Assembly: GCA_051745535.1 (NCBI GenBank)
Contig: JBNJED010000090.1
Span: 1 to 6,263 of the forward strand
Origin: Thiohalospira sp051745535
Lineage (GTDB): Bacteria; Pseudomonadota; Gammaproteobacteria; Thiohalospirales; Thiohalospiraceae
DNA length: 6,263 nt
Direction of reading: 5' to 3'
Shown: piece after piece, positions 1-5,090 of the stretch
Layout: the number at the start of each line of letters is the position of its first letter
Position numbering within the stretch: position 1 is the first letter of the stretch
Position numbers and translations under genes: made by a program
Notes under the pieces: generated by a model
What the model was told of the DNA's origin: nothing
Databases searched by the model: none
Seen by the model: the letters and a program-made list of their open reading frames with translations, nothing else

Positions 1-65
1 GCCGCTGGAGGAGCCGGCCGGGCCCCGGCTTGCCGCCCTCGCCGGGGCGCCGTAAGCTGCGCCGC

Positions 66-848
66 ATGCGACGTTATGACGGCGAACTCATCCATGCCAG
101 CCGCGACGAATACGGCCCCATCGAGGTGGTGGAGGACGACCGCGTCCGTTCGCTGCACTTCGGCAGCCGCTCGCGGCAGAGCGCCCTCTTTCTGGAGCGA
201 CCGGAGGCGCTGGTACTGGCCTACACCCAGTCCATGATGGCCTCCCTGCTCCTGCATTCGGCGCCGCGGCGGGTGCTTCTGGTAGGGCTCGGCGGCGGCT
301 CCCTGGCGCGCTTCCTCCTCCACCACTACCCGGACTGCCGGATCGACGCGGTGGAGCTGCGCCCGCGGGTGGTAGAGCTGGCCCACGGCTACTTCCGCCT
401 GCCGGAGGACGATCCGCGGCTGAACATCATTCCCGGGGAGGGCCGCCACTTCCTCACCCACGCCGCCCTGCGCCACAGCGACTACGACCTCATCCTGGTG
501 GATGCCTTTCACGGCACCGGCATGGCCGAGGAGGTGGCGGAGGCCGACTTCTTCGCCGCCGCCCGCGGCCGGCTCGCGGATGACGGCGCGCTGGCGGTGA
601 ACCTTTGGCAGCAGCCGGCCCAGCGCCTGCGCCACACCCTCACCGGCCTGCGGGACGCCTTCGCCGGCCGCTGCCTCCAGCTCCCGGTCCCCACCCGCGG
701 CAATCTCGTGGCCCTGGCGGCCACCGGCCCCATCCCGCCCGATTTCGCCACCACCTGGGACCTGCGCGCCCACGCCCTGGCCCGCTTCACCGGCCTGGAC
801 TACCCCGGCTTCCTGGAGGGGCTGGCCGAGGCCAACAGCCCCGCCTGA
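66..848 (+). CDS. Spermidine synthase-fold protein (aminopropyltransferase/methyltransferase-like), catalytic role uncertain
   Basis: The 260-residue product has the Rossmann fold of the spermidine synthase superfamily. Numbered from the ATG at 66, the nucleotide-binding glycine loop GLGGGSL is at 74-80, the acidic ribose-binding strand DAVELRP at 94-100, GEGRHFL at 124-130 and the strand DLILVDAF at 141-148. Genuine SpeE enzymes normally have GGGDGG and an active-site strand like VDSTDP. Here the first Asp is Ser (S79) and the second is replaced by AFHGTG, so putrescine aminopropylation is doubtful. It is probably one of the 'spermidine synthase-like' proteins of unknown substrate. No signal peptide or membrane segment is visible, so it should be cytoplasmic. 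The start is uncertain: ATG 66 has no clear Shine-Dalgarno, an in-frame TTG lies at 30, and the frame stays open to the left edge, so the true start may be outside the window. Confidence 0.8.
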   Translation: MRRYDGELIHASRDEYGPIEVVEDDRVRSLHFGSRSRQSALFLERPEALVLAYTQSMMASLLLHSAPRRVLLVGLGGGSLARFLLHHYPDCRIDAVELRPRVVELAHGYFRLPEDDPRLNIIPGEGRHFLTHAALRHSDYDLILVDAFHGTGMAEEVAEADFFAAARGRLADDGALAVNLWQQPAQRLRHTLTGLRDAFAGRCLQLPVPTRGNLVALAATGPIPPDFATTWDLRAHALARFTGLDYPGFLEGLAEANSPA

Positions 849-881
849 GGGGGACCCCTCCCCCGCCCGCGCTGCGGATTT

Positions 882-906
882 TTTCTTGACTATTTTCGTC
901 AGTTAA
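882..906 (+). promoter_or_regulatory. Type-1-like IscR operator overlapping the iscR -35
   Basis: Aligned by hand to the type 1 IscR consensus ATASYYGACTRwwwYAGTCRRSTAT, this 25-bp stretch agrees at about 20 positions. They include the left core CTTGACT-R-TTT (885-895) and the right core GTC (898-900). It covers the -35 hexamer, so [2Fe-2S]-IscR binding should block RNA polymerase, matching the known autorepression of iscR in E. coli. A lone right half (ATAGTC, 914-919) follows but has no good left partner. The IscR assignment is inferred from consensus similarity and from the gene just downstream. Confidence 0.6.
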
Positions 907-914
907 TTTATACA
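886..914 (+). promoter_or_regulatory. Predicted sigma70 promoter of iscR
   Basis: TTGACT at 886-891 (-35) and TATACA at 909-914 (-10) are separated by exactly 17 bases in an AT-rich island within very GC-rich DNA. Transcription would start near 921, giving a leader of about 38 nt before the iscR ATG at 959. A modest Shine-Dalgarno (GAGGGA, 945-950) precedes that ATG. Confidence 0.75.
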
Positions 915-958
915 TAGTCCAGATTCACGACCTGCCGGTAATACGAGGGACTTCAGCC

Positions 959-1435
959 ATGCGACTTTCCACCAAGGGGCGCTACGCGGTCACGGCGATG
1001 ATGGACCTGGCCATCAACGAGGATAGCGGTCCGGTAACCCTGGCCGACATCTCCCTGTGCCAGGACATCTCGCTCTCCTATCTGGAGCAGCTCATGAGCC
1101 AGCTCCGCCGCAACGACCTGGTCCGCGGCATGCGCGGCCCCGGCGGCGGCTACAGCCTCTCCCGCCCGGCCAGCGAGATCAGCGTCGCCGAGATCATCTC
1201 GGCGGTGGATGAGCCGCTGGAGGCGACCCGCTGCCAGGGCGAGGAGAACTGCCAGGAGGGCGAGCGCTGCCTAACCCACGAACTCTGGGACGACCTGAGC
1301 CACCGGCTCTACGAGTTCCTCGACGGCATCACCCTGGACGCCTACGTCCAGCGGGAGGACGTCCAGGAGGTCATCCGGCGGCAGAAGAGCCGTCAGGGGC
1401 AGCGGAGCAACATGCGCCGGATCCGGGCGGCCTGA
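959..1435 (+). CDS. iscR: Iron-sulfur cluster regulator IscR (Rrf2 family)
   Basis: This 158-residue Rrf2-family winged-helix transcription factor senses Fe-S status by carrying a [2Fe-2S] cluster. The N-terminus MRLSTKGRYAVTAM and the recognition helix region ISLSYLEQL (37-45) are typical. The residue equivalent to E. coli Glu43, which discriminates between the two classes of IscR site, is present (E43). The glycine-rich wing RGPGGGYSLSRP is at 59-70. The cluster ligands C92, C98, C104 and H107 are all present at the same numbers as in E. coli IscR, so the protein should bind a cluster. Length is near the family norm (about 160). An IscR-like operator overlaps its promoter, consistent with autoregulation. 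The usual partners iscS, iscU, iscA, hscB, hscA and fdx do not follow: the next gene encodes an exported heme porin behind its own promoter. The Arg-rich tail after residue 140 is variable in the family. Confidence 0.96.
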   Translation: MRLSTKGRYAVTAMMDLAINEDSGPVTLADISLCQDISLSYLEQLMSQLRRNDLVRGMRGPGGGYSLSRPASEISVAEIISAVDEPLEATRCQGEENCQEGERCLTHELWDDLSHRLYEFLDGITLDAYVQREDVQEVIRRQKSRQGQRSNMRRIRAA

Positions 1436-1455
1436 GCCCAACCCCGACACGGCAC

Positions 1456-1478
1456 GGAACGGGAATCATTCCCGTTCC
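1456..1478. repeat. Perfect 23-bp palindrome between iscR and the heme porin gene
   Basis: Two perfect 11-bp arms, GGAACGGGAAT (1456-1466) and ATTCCCGTTCC (1468-1478), flank a single central C. It begins 20 nt after the iscR stop and could be the hairpin of an iscR terminator. However, no T-run follows directly; the nearest, TTTTT, is about 22 nt further on. It is centred about 76 bp upstream of the predicted start of the porin transcript, so it could equally be an operator for a dimeric regulator. The palindrome is seen directly; its function is not settled. Confidence 0.7.
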
Positions 1479-1507
1479 CATCTCCCTGTTCCTGCTCGAT
1501 TTTTAAC

Positions 1508-1536
1508 GTGACCCGGCGGAGCTGAGCGTCTATAAT
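1508..1536 (+). promoter_or_regulatory. Predicted sigma70 promoter of the heme porin gene
   Basis: GTGACC (1508-1513) and a consensus -10 TATAAT (1531-1536) are separated by 17 bases. The start would be near 1543. A strong Shine-Dalgarno, GGGAGGAG (1553-1560), sits 5 nt before the ATG at 1566. This shows the porin is transcribed independently of iscR and probably strongly. Confidence 0.75.
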
Positions 1537-1565
1537 TCCTCCCTAATCAACCGGGAGGAGTACCC

Positions 1566-2885
1566 ATGTTCCGTCAGCTCTTCGTCAGTGCCGCCCTCTT
1601 CGCCGTCGTCGCCGGGGTCTGGCCTCAGGTGGGCGAGGCCATGCCGGCCTTCGCCCGGCAGTACGAGGTGAGCTGCGCCGCCTGCCACAGCGCCTTCCCC
1701 AAGCTCAACGGCGGCGGCGAGTCCTTTGCCGGGAACAACATGAAGCTCCCCGGCTGGGAAGATCAGGCGGTGGACTTCGGCGATGACCGCCTGGCGCTGC
1801 CGGAGATCCCGCCGCTGGCGGTGCGCGCTCAGGGCTTCTTCCAGGTCCGGGAGGGGCGGGTCGCCGAGTATGAAACCGATGATCTGGGTAATCCGAAAGG
1901 TCAACCGACCGGCTTTTCGGGTGCCGACAACGACCTCCAGTCCCCCTACCTCATCAAGCTCCTCTCCTCGGCGCCGCTGTCGGAGAATCTGACCTACTAC
2001 TTCTACGGCATCATGGCCGAGAAGGGGGGGAACGGCTCCTTCCTCGTGGAGGATGCCTGGTTCGGCTACCAGGACGCCTTCGGCACCGGCGTCGACGCCA
2101 CCCTGGGCCAGTTCCAGGTCTCCGACCTCATGTTCGCCCGGGAGACGCGGCTGAACTTCCAGGACTACATGGTCTACCGCATGGCCGACATCACCTACGA
2201 CCGCGGCCTCATCCTCAGCCGCGGCCTGGGGCCGGTGGACCTGGCCGTGGGGGCGGTGAACGGCAACGGCATCGAGGCCAACGAGACGGTGAACGCCCCC
2301 GGCTACGCCCGCGCCGACCACTCCTTCGACAACGACCACGAGAAGTCGGCCTTCACCCGTCTGGGCTTCGAGGTGGGCGGCGTCGGCGTGGGGCTCATGG
2401 GGCTGTCCGGCGGCTGGCAGGGAATCCCCGGTGACGGCGATGGCAACCTCGATGACTTTGAGGCCGGTGACGGCCCCGACAGCGACATCCAGATCGGCGG
2501 CCTAGACCTCAGCGGCCGCTTTACCTCCACCGTGGACTGGTACGCCCAGTACCTGCAGGTGACCTGGACCGACTTCCTGGACGGGGAGGATGTGACCTGG
2601 GACGGCGGCTTCGCCGGGGTGGACTGGATCCCCAACGACCGCTGGGCCTTCTCCGCCCTCTACAACCACACCGATTCCGGCGACCTGGACGGCAGCGAGA
2701 CGGTCTACGACGGCATCGACATGCAGACGGTGTCGCTCACCGCCTCCTACTACTTCATGCGCAACGTGAAGGGGCTGGTGGAGGTCAACGCCGACCTGCT
2801 GGATACCGAGGACCCGGCCGTCCACCCCTACGGCCACCTCTCCGGCGAGGACTACCTGCTCATGGGGTTCGACGCCGCCTTCTAG
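1566..2885 (+). CDS. Exported monoheme cytochrome-porin fusion (Cyc2-like architecture)
   Basis: The 439-residue product begins with a Sec signal peptide (about 1-25, cleaved after VGEA). A short heme region follows with one CxxCH site, C37-A-A-C40-H41, within a PxLNxxGxxF context (45-54). From about residue 84 to the end there are alternating amphipathic segments, many Gly, Tyr and Trp, and a terminal Phe, as in outer-membrane beta-barrels. A single-heme N-terminus fused to a porin is the plan of Cyc2, the outer-membrane iron oxidase of Acidithiobacillus and neutrophilic iron oxidisers. Related proteins with this heme-barrel plan are often just called 'cytochrome c'. The heme would be placed by the periplasmic cytochrome c maturation system. 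An acidic loop rich in Asp and Gly (289-307) could be a surface metal- or salt-interacting loop. M59 is one possible second heme ligand, which is speculation. The mature protein is strikingly Asp/Glu-rich. The electron donor is unknown; iron is a hypothesis. The start is supported by an excellent Shine-Dalgarno and promoter. Confidence 0.85.
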   Translation: MFRQLFVSAALFAVVAGVWPQVGEAMPAFARQYEVSCAACHSAFPKLNGGGESFAGNNMKLPGWEDQAVDFGDDRLALPEIPPLAVRAQGFFQVREGRVAEYETDDLGNPKGQPTGFSGADNDLQSPYLIKLLSSAPLSENLTYYFYGIMAEKGGNGSFLVEDAWFGYQDAFGTGVDATLGQFQVSDLMFARETRLNFQDYMVYRMADITYDRGLILSRGLGPVDLAVGAVNGNGIEANETVNAPGYARADHSFDNDHEKSAFTRLGFEVGGVGVGLMGLSGGWQGIPGDGDGNLDDFEAGDGPDSDIQIGGLDLSGRFTSTVDWYAQYLQVTWTDFLDGEDVTWDGGFAGVDWIPNDRWAFSALYNHTDSGDLDGSETVYDGIDMQTVSLTASYYFMRNVKGLVEVNADLLDTEDPAVHPYGHLSGEDYLLMGFDAAF

Positions 2886-2897
2886 CGGCGCTTCCCA

Positions 2898-2910
2898 GGG
2901 GGCCGGCCCC
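2898..2910. terminator. GC palindrome between convergent genes, possible weak terminator
   Basis: GGGGCCGGCCCC lies in the 30-bp gap between the stop of the heme porin gene (2885) and the stop of pmtA on the other strand (2916). It could fold as a hairpin for both strands. There is no T-run on either side, so it does not meet the intrinsic-terminator pattern and may be simple GC richness. Confidence 0.25.
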
Positions 2911-2915
2911 GGGCC

Positions 2916-3542
2916 TCAGTCGGCAGGATTGGGGCAGTGCAGCACCTTCCAGTAGCCGCCGAGGTTCACGGGACGGACCTCGGCGGCCTCCAGGCCGGTC
3001 TCGGCGAGGAAGTGGTCCATGCGGAAGTCGGGATGGAAGCCGACGTACTTCGCGATGGGGGCCAGGGCGCCCTCGATACCGCCGACCACCGGGTTCTCCG
3101 ACTGGAAGTGGTTGACGATGTAGAGGTCGCCCCCCGGCTTGCAGACCCGGCGCATCTCCCGTACCAGCCGGTGGTAGTCGGGGACGGTGGAGACCACGTA
3201 CATGGCCACCACCCGGTCGAAGGCGTCATCGGGGAAGTCCATGGCCTCGGCGTCCATCTCGCGGATGGCCTCCACGTCCTCGCCGATACCGTCGCGCTCC
3301 ACCCGCCGCTCGGCGACGTCGAGCATCTCCCGGGAGATGTCGATGCCGGTGAGCTTCACCCCGCGGGGATAGAGGGGCAGGGAGAGGCCGGTTCCAACGC
3401 CGACCTCCAGCACCCGCTCCCCCGGCTGCGCCCCCAGCGCCTCGACCACGTGGCGGCGGCCGGGGTGGAAGATGGGGCCGAAGACGACGTCATAGACCCG
3501 GGCCCAGCGGCGGTAGGCGGCCTTCACCGACTCGATGTTCAT
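2916..3542 (-). CDS. pmtA: Phosphatidylethanolamine N-methyltransferase, PmtA type
   Basis: This 208-residue class I SAM-dependent methyltransferase has motif I VLEVGVGTG at 44-52, the ribose-binding acidic strand GIDIS at 66-70 and MDAE at 96-99. Motif IV-like VVAMYVVSTVPD is at 111-122, and the post-motif segment KPGGDLYIVNHFQSE at 135-149. The N-terminal YRRWARVYDVVFGPIF (10-25) and the NHF element are characteristic, from memory, of the Rhodobacter-type soluble PmtA. That enzyme methylates phosphatidylethanolamine to mono-, di- and finally trimethylated forms (phosphatidylcholine) at the inner face of the cytoplasmic membrane. How far methylation proceeds here cannot be read from sequence. 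No membrane segment is present, as expected for this family. A good Shine-Dalgarno (AGGAGA on the minus strand, about 3547-3552) precedes the ATG. The gene lies 67 bp downstream of a small hypothetical gene in the same direction and may share its transcript. It could instead be a related ubiquinone- or demethylmenaquinone-type methyltransferase, but the motifs favour PmtA. Confidence 0.85.
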   Translation of the reverse strand: MNIESVKAAYRRWARVYDVVFGPIFHPGRRHVVEALGAQPGERVLEVGVGTGLSLPLYPRGVKLTGIDISREMLDVAERRVERDGIGEDVEAIREMDAEAMDFPDDAFDRVVAMYVVSTVPDYHRLVREMRRVCKPGGDLYIVNHFQSENPVVGGIEGALAPIAKYVGFHPDFRMDHFLAETGLEAAEVRPVNLGGYWKVLHCPNPAD

Positions 3543-3609
3543 GCCTTCTCCTGGCCGATAGCGGAAAGCTTTACTCTAGCACCACCCGCCGGACCCGCGC
3601 ATGGGGCCT

Positions 3610-3864
3610 TCAGTCCTCACCACCGAAGACGTTGCCGAACTGCCGCTCCACCTTCCAGTCGTGGGGGCTGTAGGCGGCCTCCATGTTGGACAGGTAGGCG
3701 TTGATCTGGCCCTCCTGGTACTCCCGGGGGACCTCGACCAGCCGCACCGGGCGGCCGGTCGCCGTCTCTCCCACGCCCTCCCGGAGGGTCGTGGTCCGTT
3801 CGCCATCCAGAGCGGGCTGGGCGGTGGTGTAGATCCGGGCCTTTTCGCCACTGAGGTCGGCCAT
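3610..3864 (-). CDS. Small hypothetical protein upstream of pmtA (84 aa)
   Basis: I do not recognise this family. The ATG at 3864 is preferred over in-frame ATGs at 3945 and 3903 because GAGGAG lies 6 nt before it on the minus strand. The upstream candidates lack a Shine-Dalgarno and would add a low-complexity Asn/Ser stretch. The 84-residue product starts MADLSGEKARIY. It is soluble in appearance, Glu/Arg-rich, with no signal peptide, no cysteine and no membrane segment. Its middle, RPVRLVEVPREYQEGQI (38-54), looks like a beta strand followed by a turn. The segment NAYLSNMEAAYSPHDWKVER (55-74) is probably helical, and the tail ends FGGED. It is transcribed toward pmtA with a 67-bp gap, so co-transcription is possible but not shown. 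Start choice and balanced codon use support a real gene. Confidence 0.7.
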   Translation of the reverse strand: MADLSGEKARIYTTAQPALDGERTTTLREGVGETATGRPVRLVEVPREYQEGQINAYLSNMEAAYSPHDWKVERQFGNVFGGED

Positions 3865-3946
3865 GGCGCTCTCCTCACTGTCGCTGTTGTTATGGGGAGA
3901 CATCCGGGTCCAGTCGGCTTCCCTGCGTTGGTTGCTACCCAACATT

Positions 3947-3972
3947 GGTCAATAATTGTACCGCTGTTGACC
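3947..3972. promoter_or_regulatory. Inverted repeat GGTCAA-N14-TTGACC in the divergent intergenic region
   Basis: Perfect 6-bp arms at 3947-3952 and 3967-3972 lie between the leftward small hypothetical gene and the rightward barrel gene. On the minus strand a -10-like TACAAT (3955-3960) falls inside the dyad. That would place a bound dimer over the promoter of the hypothetical gene, although no good -35 is visible 17-18 bases upstream. A second small inverted repeat, GTTGG/CCAAC (3927-3931 and 3939-3943), lies just downstream in the presumed leader. A regulatory role is inferred only from position and symmetry. Confidence 0.4.
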
Positions 3973-4024
3973 GGGGAGGGCGAAGCGGGCGAAGCTTCCG
4001 GCATCGTCGATAATCGGAGACGCC

Positions 4025-4525
4025 GTGGCGCCCCGTGCCCTCCTCGCCCTCCTGCTGGCCCTGACCGGAACCACCGCCGCCGCCGTGACGCCCTTCGCTG
4101 GCGGCGGCCTGGCCGGGAGCCGAGTAGAGGCCCGGGGGCCCACCGATGGCGGCACCGCCTCGAACCGGACCCTCGGCGTGCGTGGGGAATCCTGGCGCCA
4201 GGAGGTGGGATTCATGAACCTGGCCAGCGCGTCGCTGGGAGGCCGCCAGTACCGCCTGGACGGCTACCGCTACCTGGCCGGGTACGATCACCTTCTGGGC
4301 GCCCACTGGGGCCTCACCGTCCAGGCCGGCGCCTGGTTCCACCGCAGCGAGACCGCCGACGGCGAGACCACCCGGAGCGCCACCAGCGCCGTAGCCGGCG
4401 CCGGCGTCACCCTCCGGCCCCGTCGCGGCATGGAGGTCCGGGTCACCGCCAACCGCTACCCCGCCCCGGCCGTCGGCGAGACCCTGGATACCGCCGGCCT
4501 GCAGATCCTCTTCGACTTCCCCTGA
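4025..4525 (+). CDS. Small outer-membrane beta-barrel protein
   Basis: This 166-residue exported protein starts with GTG, which is supported by GGAGA at 4016-4020, 4 nt upstream. A short signal peptide (1-20, MAPRALLALLLALTGTTAAA) is cleaved before VTPFAGGG. The remainder of about 146 residues alternates polar and hydrophobic positions with Gly/aromatic strand ends, for example WRQEVGFMNLASASL (57-71), YRLDGYRYLAGYDHLL (76-91), WGLTVQAGAWFHR (95-107), SAVAGAGVTLRP (121-132) and MEVRVTANRYP (136-146). The last strand is LQILFDF followed by Pro. This is the size and pattern of the 8-stranded OmpA-like barrel domain family, without a peptidoglycan-binding domain. Such proteins serve adhesion, membrane stability or small-molecule roles; none can be assigned here. 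It is divergent from the 3864-3610 gene. No clear sigma70 promoter was found for it. Confidence 0.78.
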   Translation: MAPRALLALLLALTGTTAAAVTPFAGGGLAGSRVEARGPTDGGTASNRTLGVRGESWRQEVGFMNLASASLGGRQYRLDGYRYLAGYDHLLGAHWGLTVQAGAWFHRSETADGETTRSATSAVAGAGVTLRPRRGMEVRVTANRYPAPAVGETLDTAGLQILFDFP

Positions 4526-4610
4526 ACGGTCCCGGCAGGGCTCGTCGCTCCAGCCCGACACCCGCACGGCCCCGCCGGATGCGGCCCCCACCGATTCGGC
4601 CCTCATCCCC
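4526..4610. other. Intergenic spacer, left part, with possible weak hairpin
   Basis: These bases after the barrel gene hold no convincing ORF. GGGCT (4538-4542) and AGCCC (4552-4556) could form a short hairpin with a 9-nt loop, but no T-run follows, so I do not call a terminator. A 10-bp arm GCCGGATGCG at 4574-4583 is repeated inverted at 4666-4675, just before the -24 element of the next promoter. Confidence 0.4.
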
Positions 4611-4628
4611 TGTCGCCCGGAGACGACA
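4611..4628. promoter_or_regulatory. Dyad TGTCG-N8-CGACA, possible activator site
   Basis: Perfect 5-bp arms at 4611-4615 and 4624-4628 are centred about 87 bp upstream of the transcription start predicted from the -24/-12 element. This is where enhancer-binding activators of sigma54 often sit. The spacing TGT-N12-ACA differs from the NifA site TGT-N10-ACA, so NifA is not claimed. The dyad is seen; the role is inferred. Confidence 0.4.
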
Positions 4629-4649
4629 CCGGGAGGCCGATGATCCTCG

Positions 4650-4662
4650 CAAGTTCTTGATT
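4650..4662 (-). promoter_or_regulatory. Predicted IHF binding site
   Basis: Read on the minus strand, AATCAAGAACTTG matches the IHF consensus WATCAANNNNTTR at every defined position. It lies in the only AT-rich patch of this intergenic region, between the upstream dyad and the -24/-12 element. There, IHF bending would bring an upstream activator to sigma54 polymerase. Short consensus matches can arise by chance, but the placement is exactly as expected. Confidence 0.55.
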
Positions 4663-4680
4663 ATTCGCATCCGGCCCGCT

Positions 4681-4696
4681 TGGCATACCGCCTGCA
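4681..4696 (+). promoter_or_regulatory. Predicted sigma54 (-24/-12) promoter
   Basis: TGGCAT (4681-4686) and CTGCA (4692-4696) match TGGCAC-N5-TTGCW at all the strongly conserved positions. The invariant GG (4682-4683) and GC (4694-4695) have the required 10 bases between them. The base before is T, fitting the Y of the extended consensus. Transcription would begin near 4707, about 31 nt before the ATG at 4738. A competing sigma70 reading (TTGATT at 4657-4662) has no acceptable -10 at the right distance. Confidence 0.6.
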
Positions 4697-4737
4697 ACGG
4701 GGGGCATGCGTACCCACCCCCGCAACAGGAGGAAGCC

Positions 4738-5082
4738 ATGAATACGGACCGCGAATTCGGCAAGCTGCTGCGCGCCCTGCCCGAGGGCGTCCTGGGCCAA
4801 CTGCTCAACCACGGCGACGAGGCCATCTGGGCCTCCGTAGCCGCCCACGCCTCCACCCTGCCCCCCGAGGTACTGGAGACCCTGGCCACCAGCCACAGCG
4901 ACGCCGTCCAGCGGAACCTGGCCCGCCAGGCCGCCCACCTGCCGGAAGGGGCCCTCTACATGCTCCTGGCCACCACGACGTCCGCAGACGTGCGGGATCT
5001 GGTCTTCCAGGCCCGCCACCACCTCCGCACCGACATCCGCCACTTCCTGGAAACCACCGAGGACCTCCCGGACAGCGCGTGA
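4738..5082 (+). CDS. Small helical tandem-repeat protein (LRV/HEAT-like), 114 aa
   Basis: The ATG is preceded by a near-perfect Shine-Dalgarno, AGGAGGA (4727-4733), 4 nt upstream. The product consists mainly of three tandem units of 27-28 residues starting at L14, L41 and L68. Each begins LPxx(V/A)Lxx(L) and continues to a second helix with a hydrophobic residue at unit position 17 (18 in the third). The pattern 'LPPEVLETLATSHSDAVQRN' (41-60) recalls leucine-rich-repeat-variant (LRV) and HEAT-like helical repeats, usually protein-binding scaffolds. LRV units are classically about 24 residues, so the match is approximate. There are no cysteines, so it cannot carry the Fe-S cluster known from the Azotobacter LRV protein. 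There is no signal or membrane segment, so it is probably cytoplasmic. It appears to be a single-gene unit controlled by a sigma54-type promoter with an IHF site. Function is unknown. The reading frame is open far upstream of the ATG, but that extension crosses other genes and is not coding. Confidence 0.82.
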   Translation: MNTDREFGKLLRALPEGVLGQLLNHGDEAIWASVAAHASTLPPEVLETLATSHSDAVQRNLARQAAHLPEGALYMLLATTTSADVRDLVFQARHHLRTDIRHFLETTEDLPDSA

Positions 5083-5090
5083 GCCTCTGT

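Noticed and set aside
1530..2339. 269-codon minus-strand frame opposite the heme porin
   Set aside because: Its Val/Gly/His-rich low-complexity translation is typical of an antisense shadow of a GC-rich gene, and the + strand gene has a signal peptide, heme motif and promoter.
2937..3704. 255-codon + strand frame opposite pmtA
   Set aside because: Shadow of pmtA; the minus-strand product has complete methyltransferase motifs, this one has none.
3865..3945. Longer N-terminus (111 residues) for the small hypothetical protein from ATG 3945
   Set aside because: No Shine-Dalgarno at that ATG, and the -10-like box lies only 9 nt upstream of it. The internal ATG at 3864 has GAGGAG at ideal spacing.
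3935..4606. 223-codon minus-strand frame opposite the small barrel gene
   Set aside because: Gly/Ala/Val-rich shadow. The + strand frame has a signal peptide, a Shine-Dalgarno and a barrel pattern.
4611..4628. NifA upstream activator site
   Set aside because: NifA sites are TGT-N10-ACA; here the spacing is N12, so only a generic dyad is claimed.
3601..5082. A 493-codon open frame on the + strand
   Set aside because: Only its last 114 codons (from ATG 4738, with a strong Shine-Dalgarno) are a gene. The earlier part lies antisense to the small hypothetical gene and out of frame through the barrel gene, giving Arg/Pro-rich nonsense.
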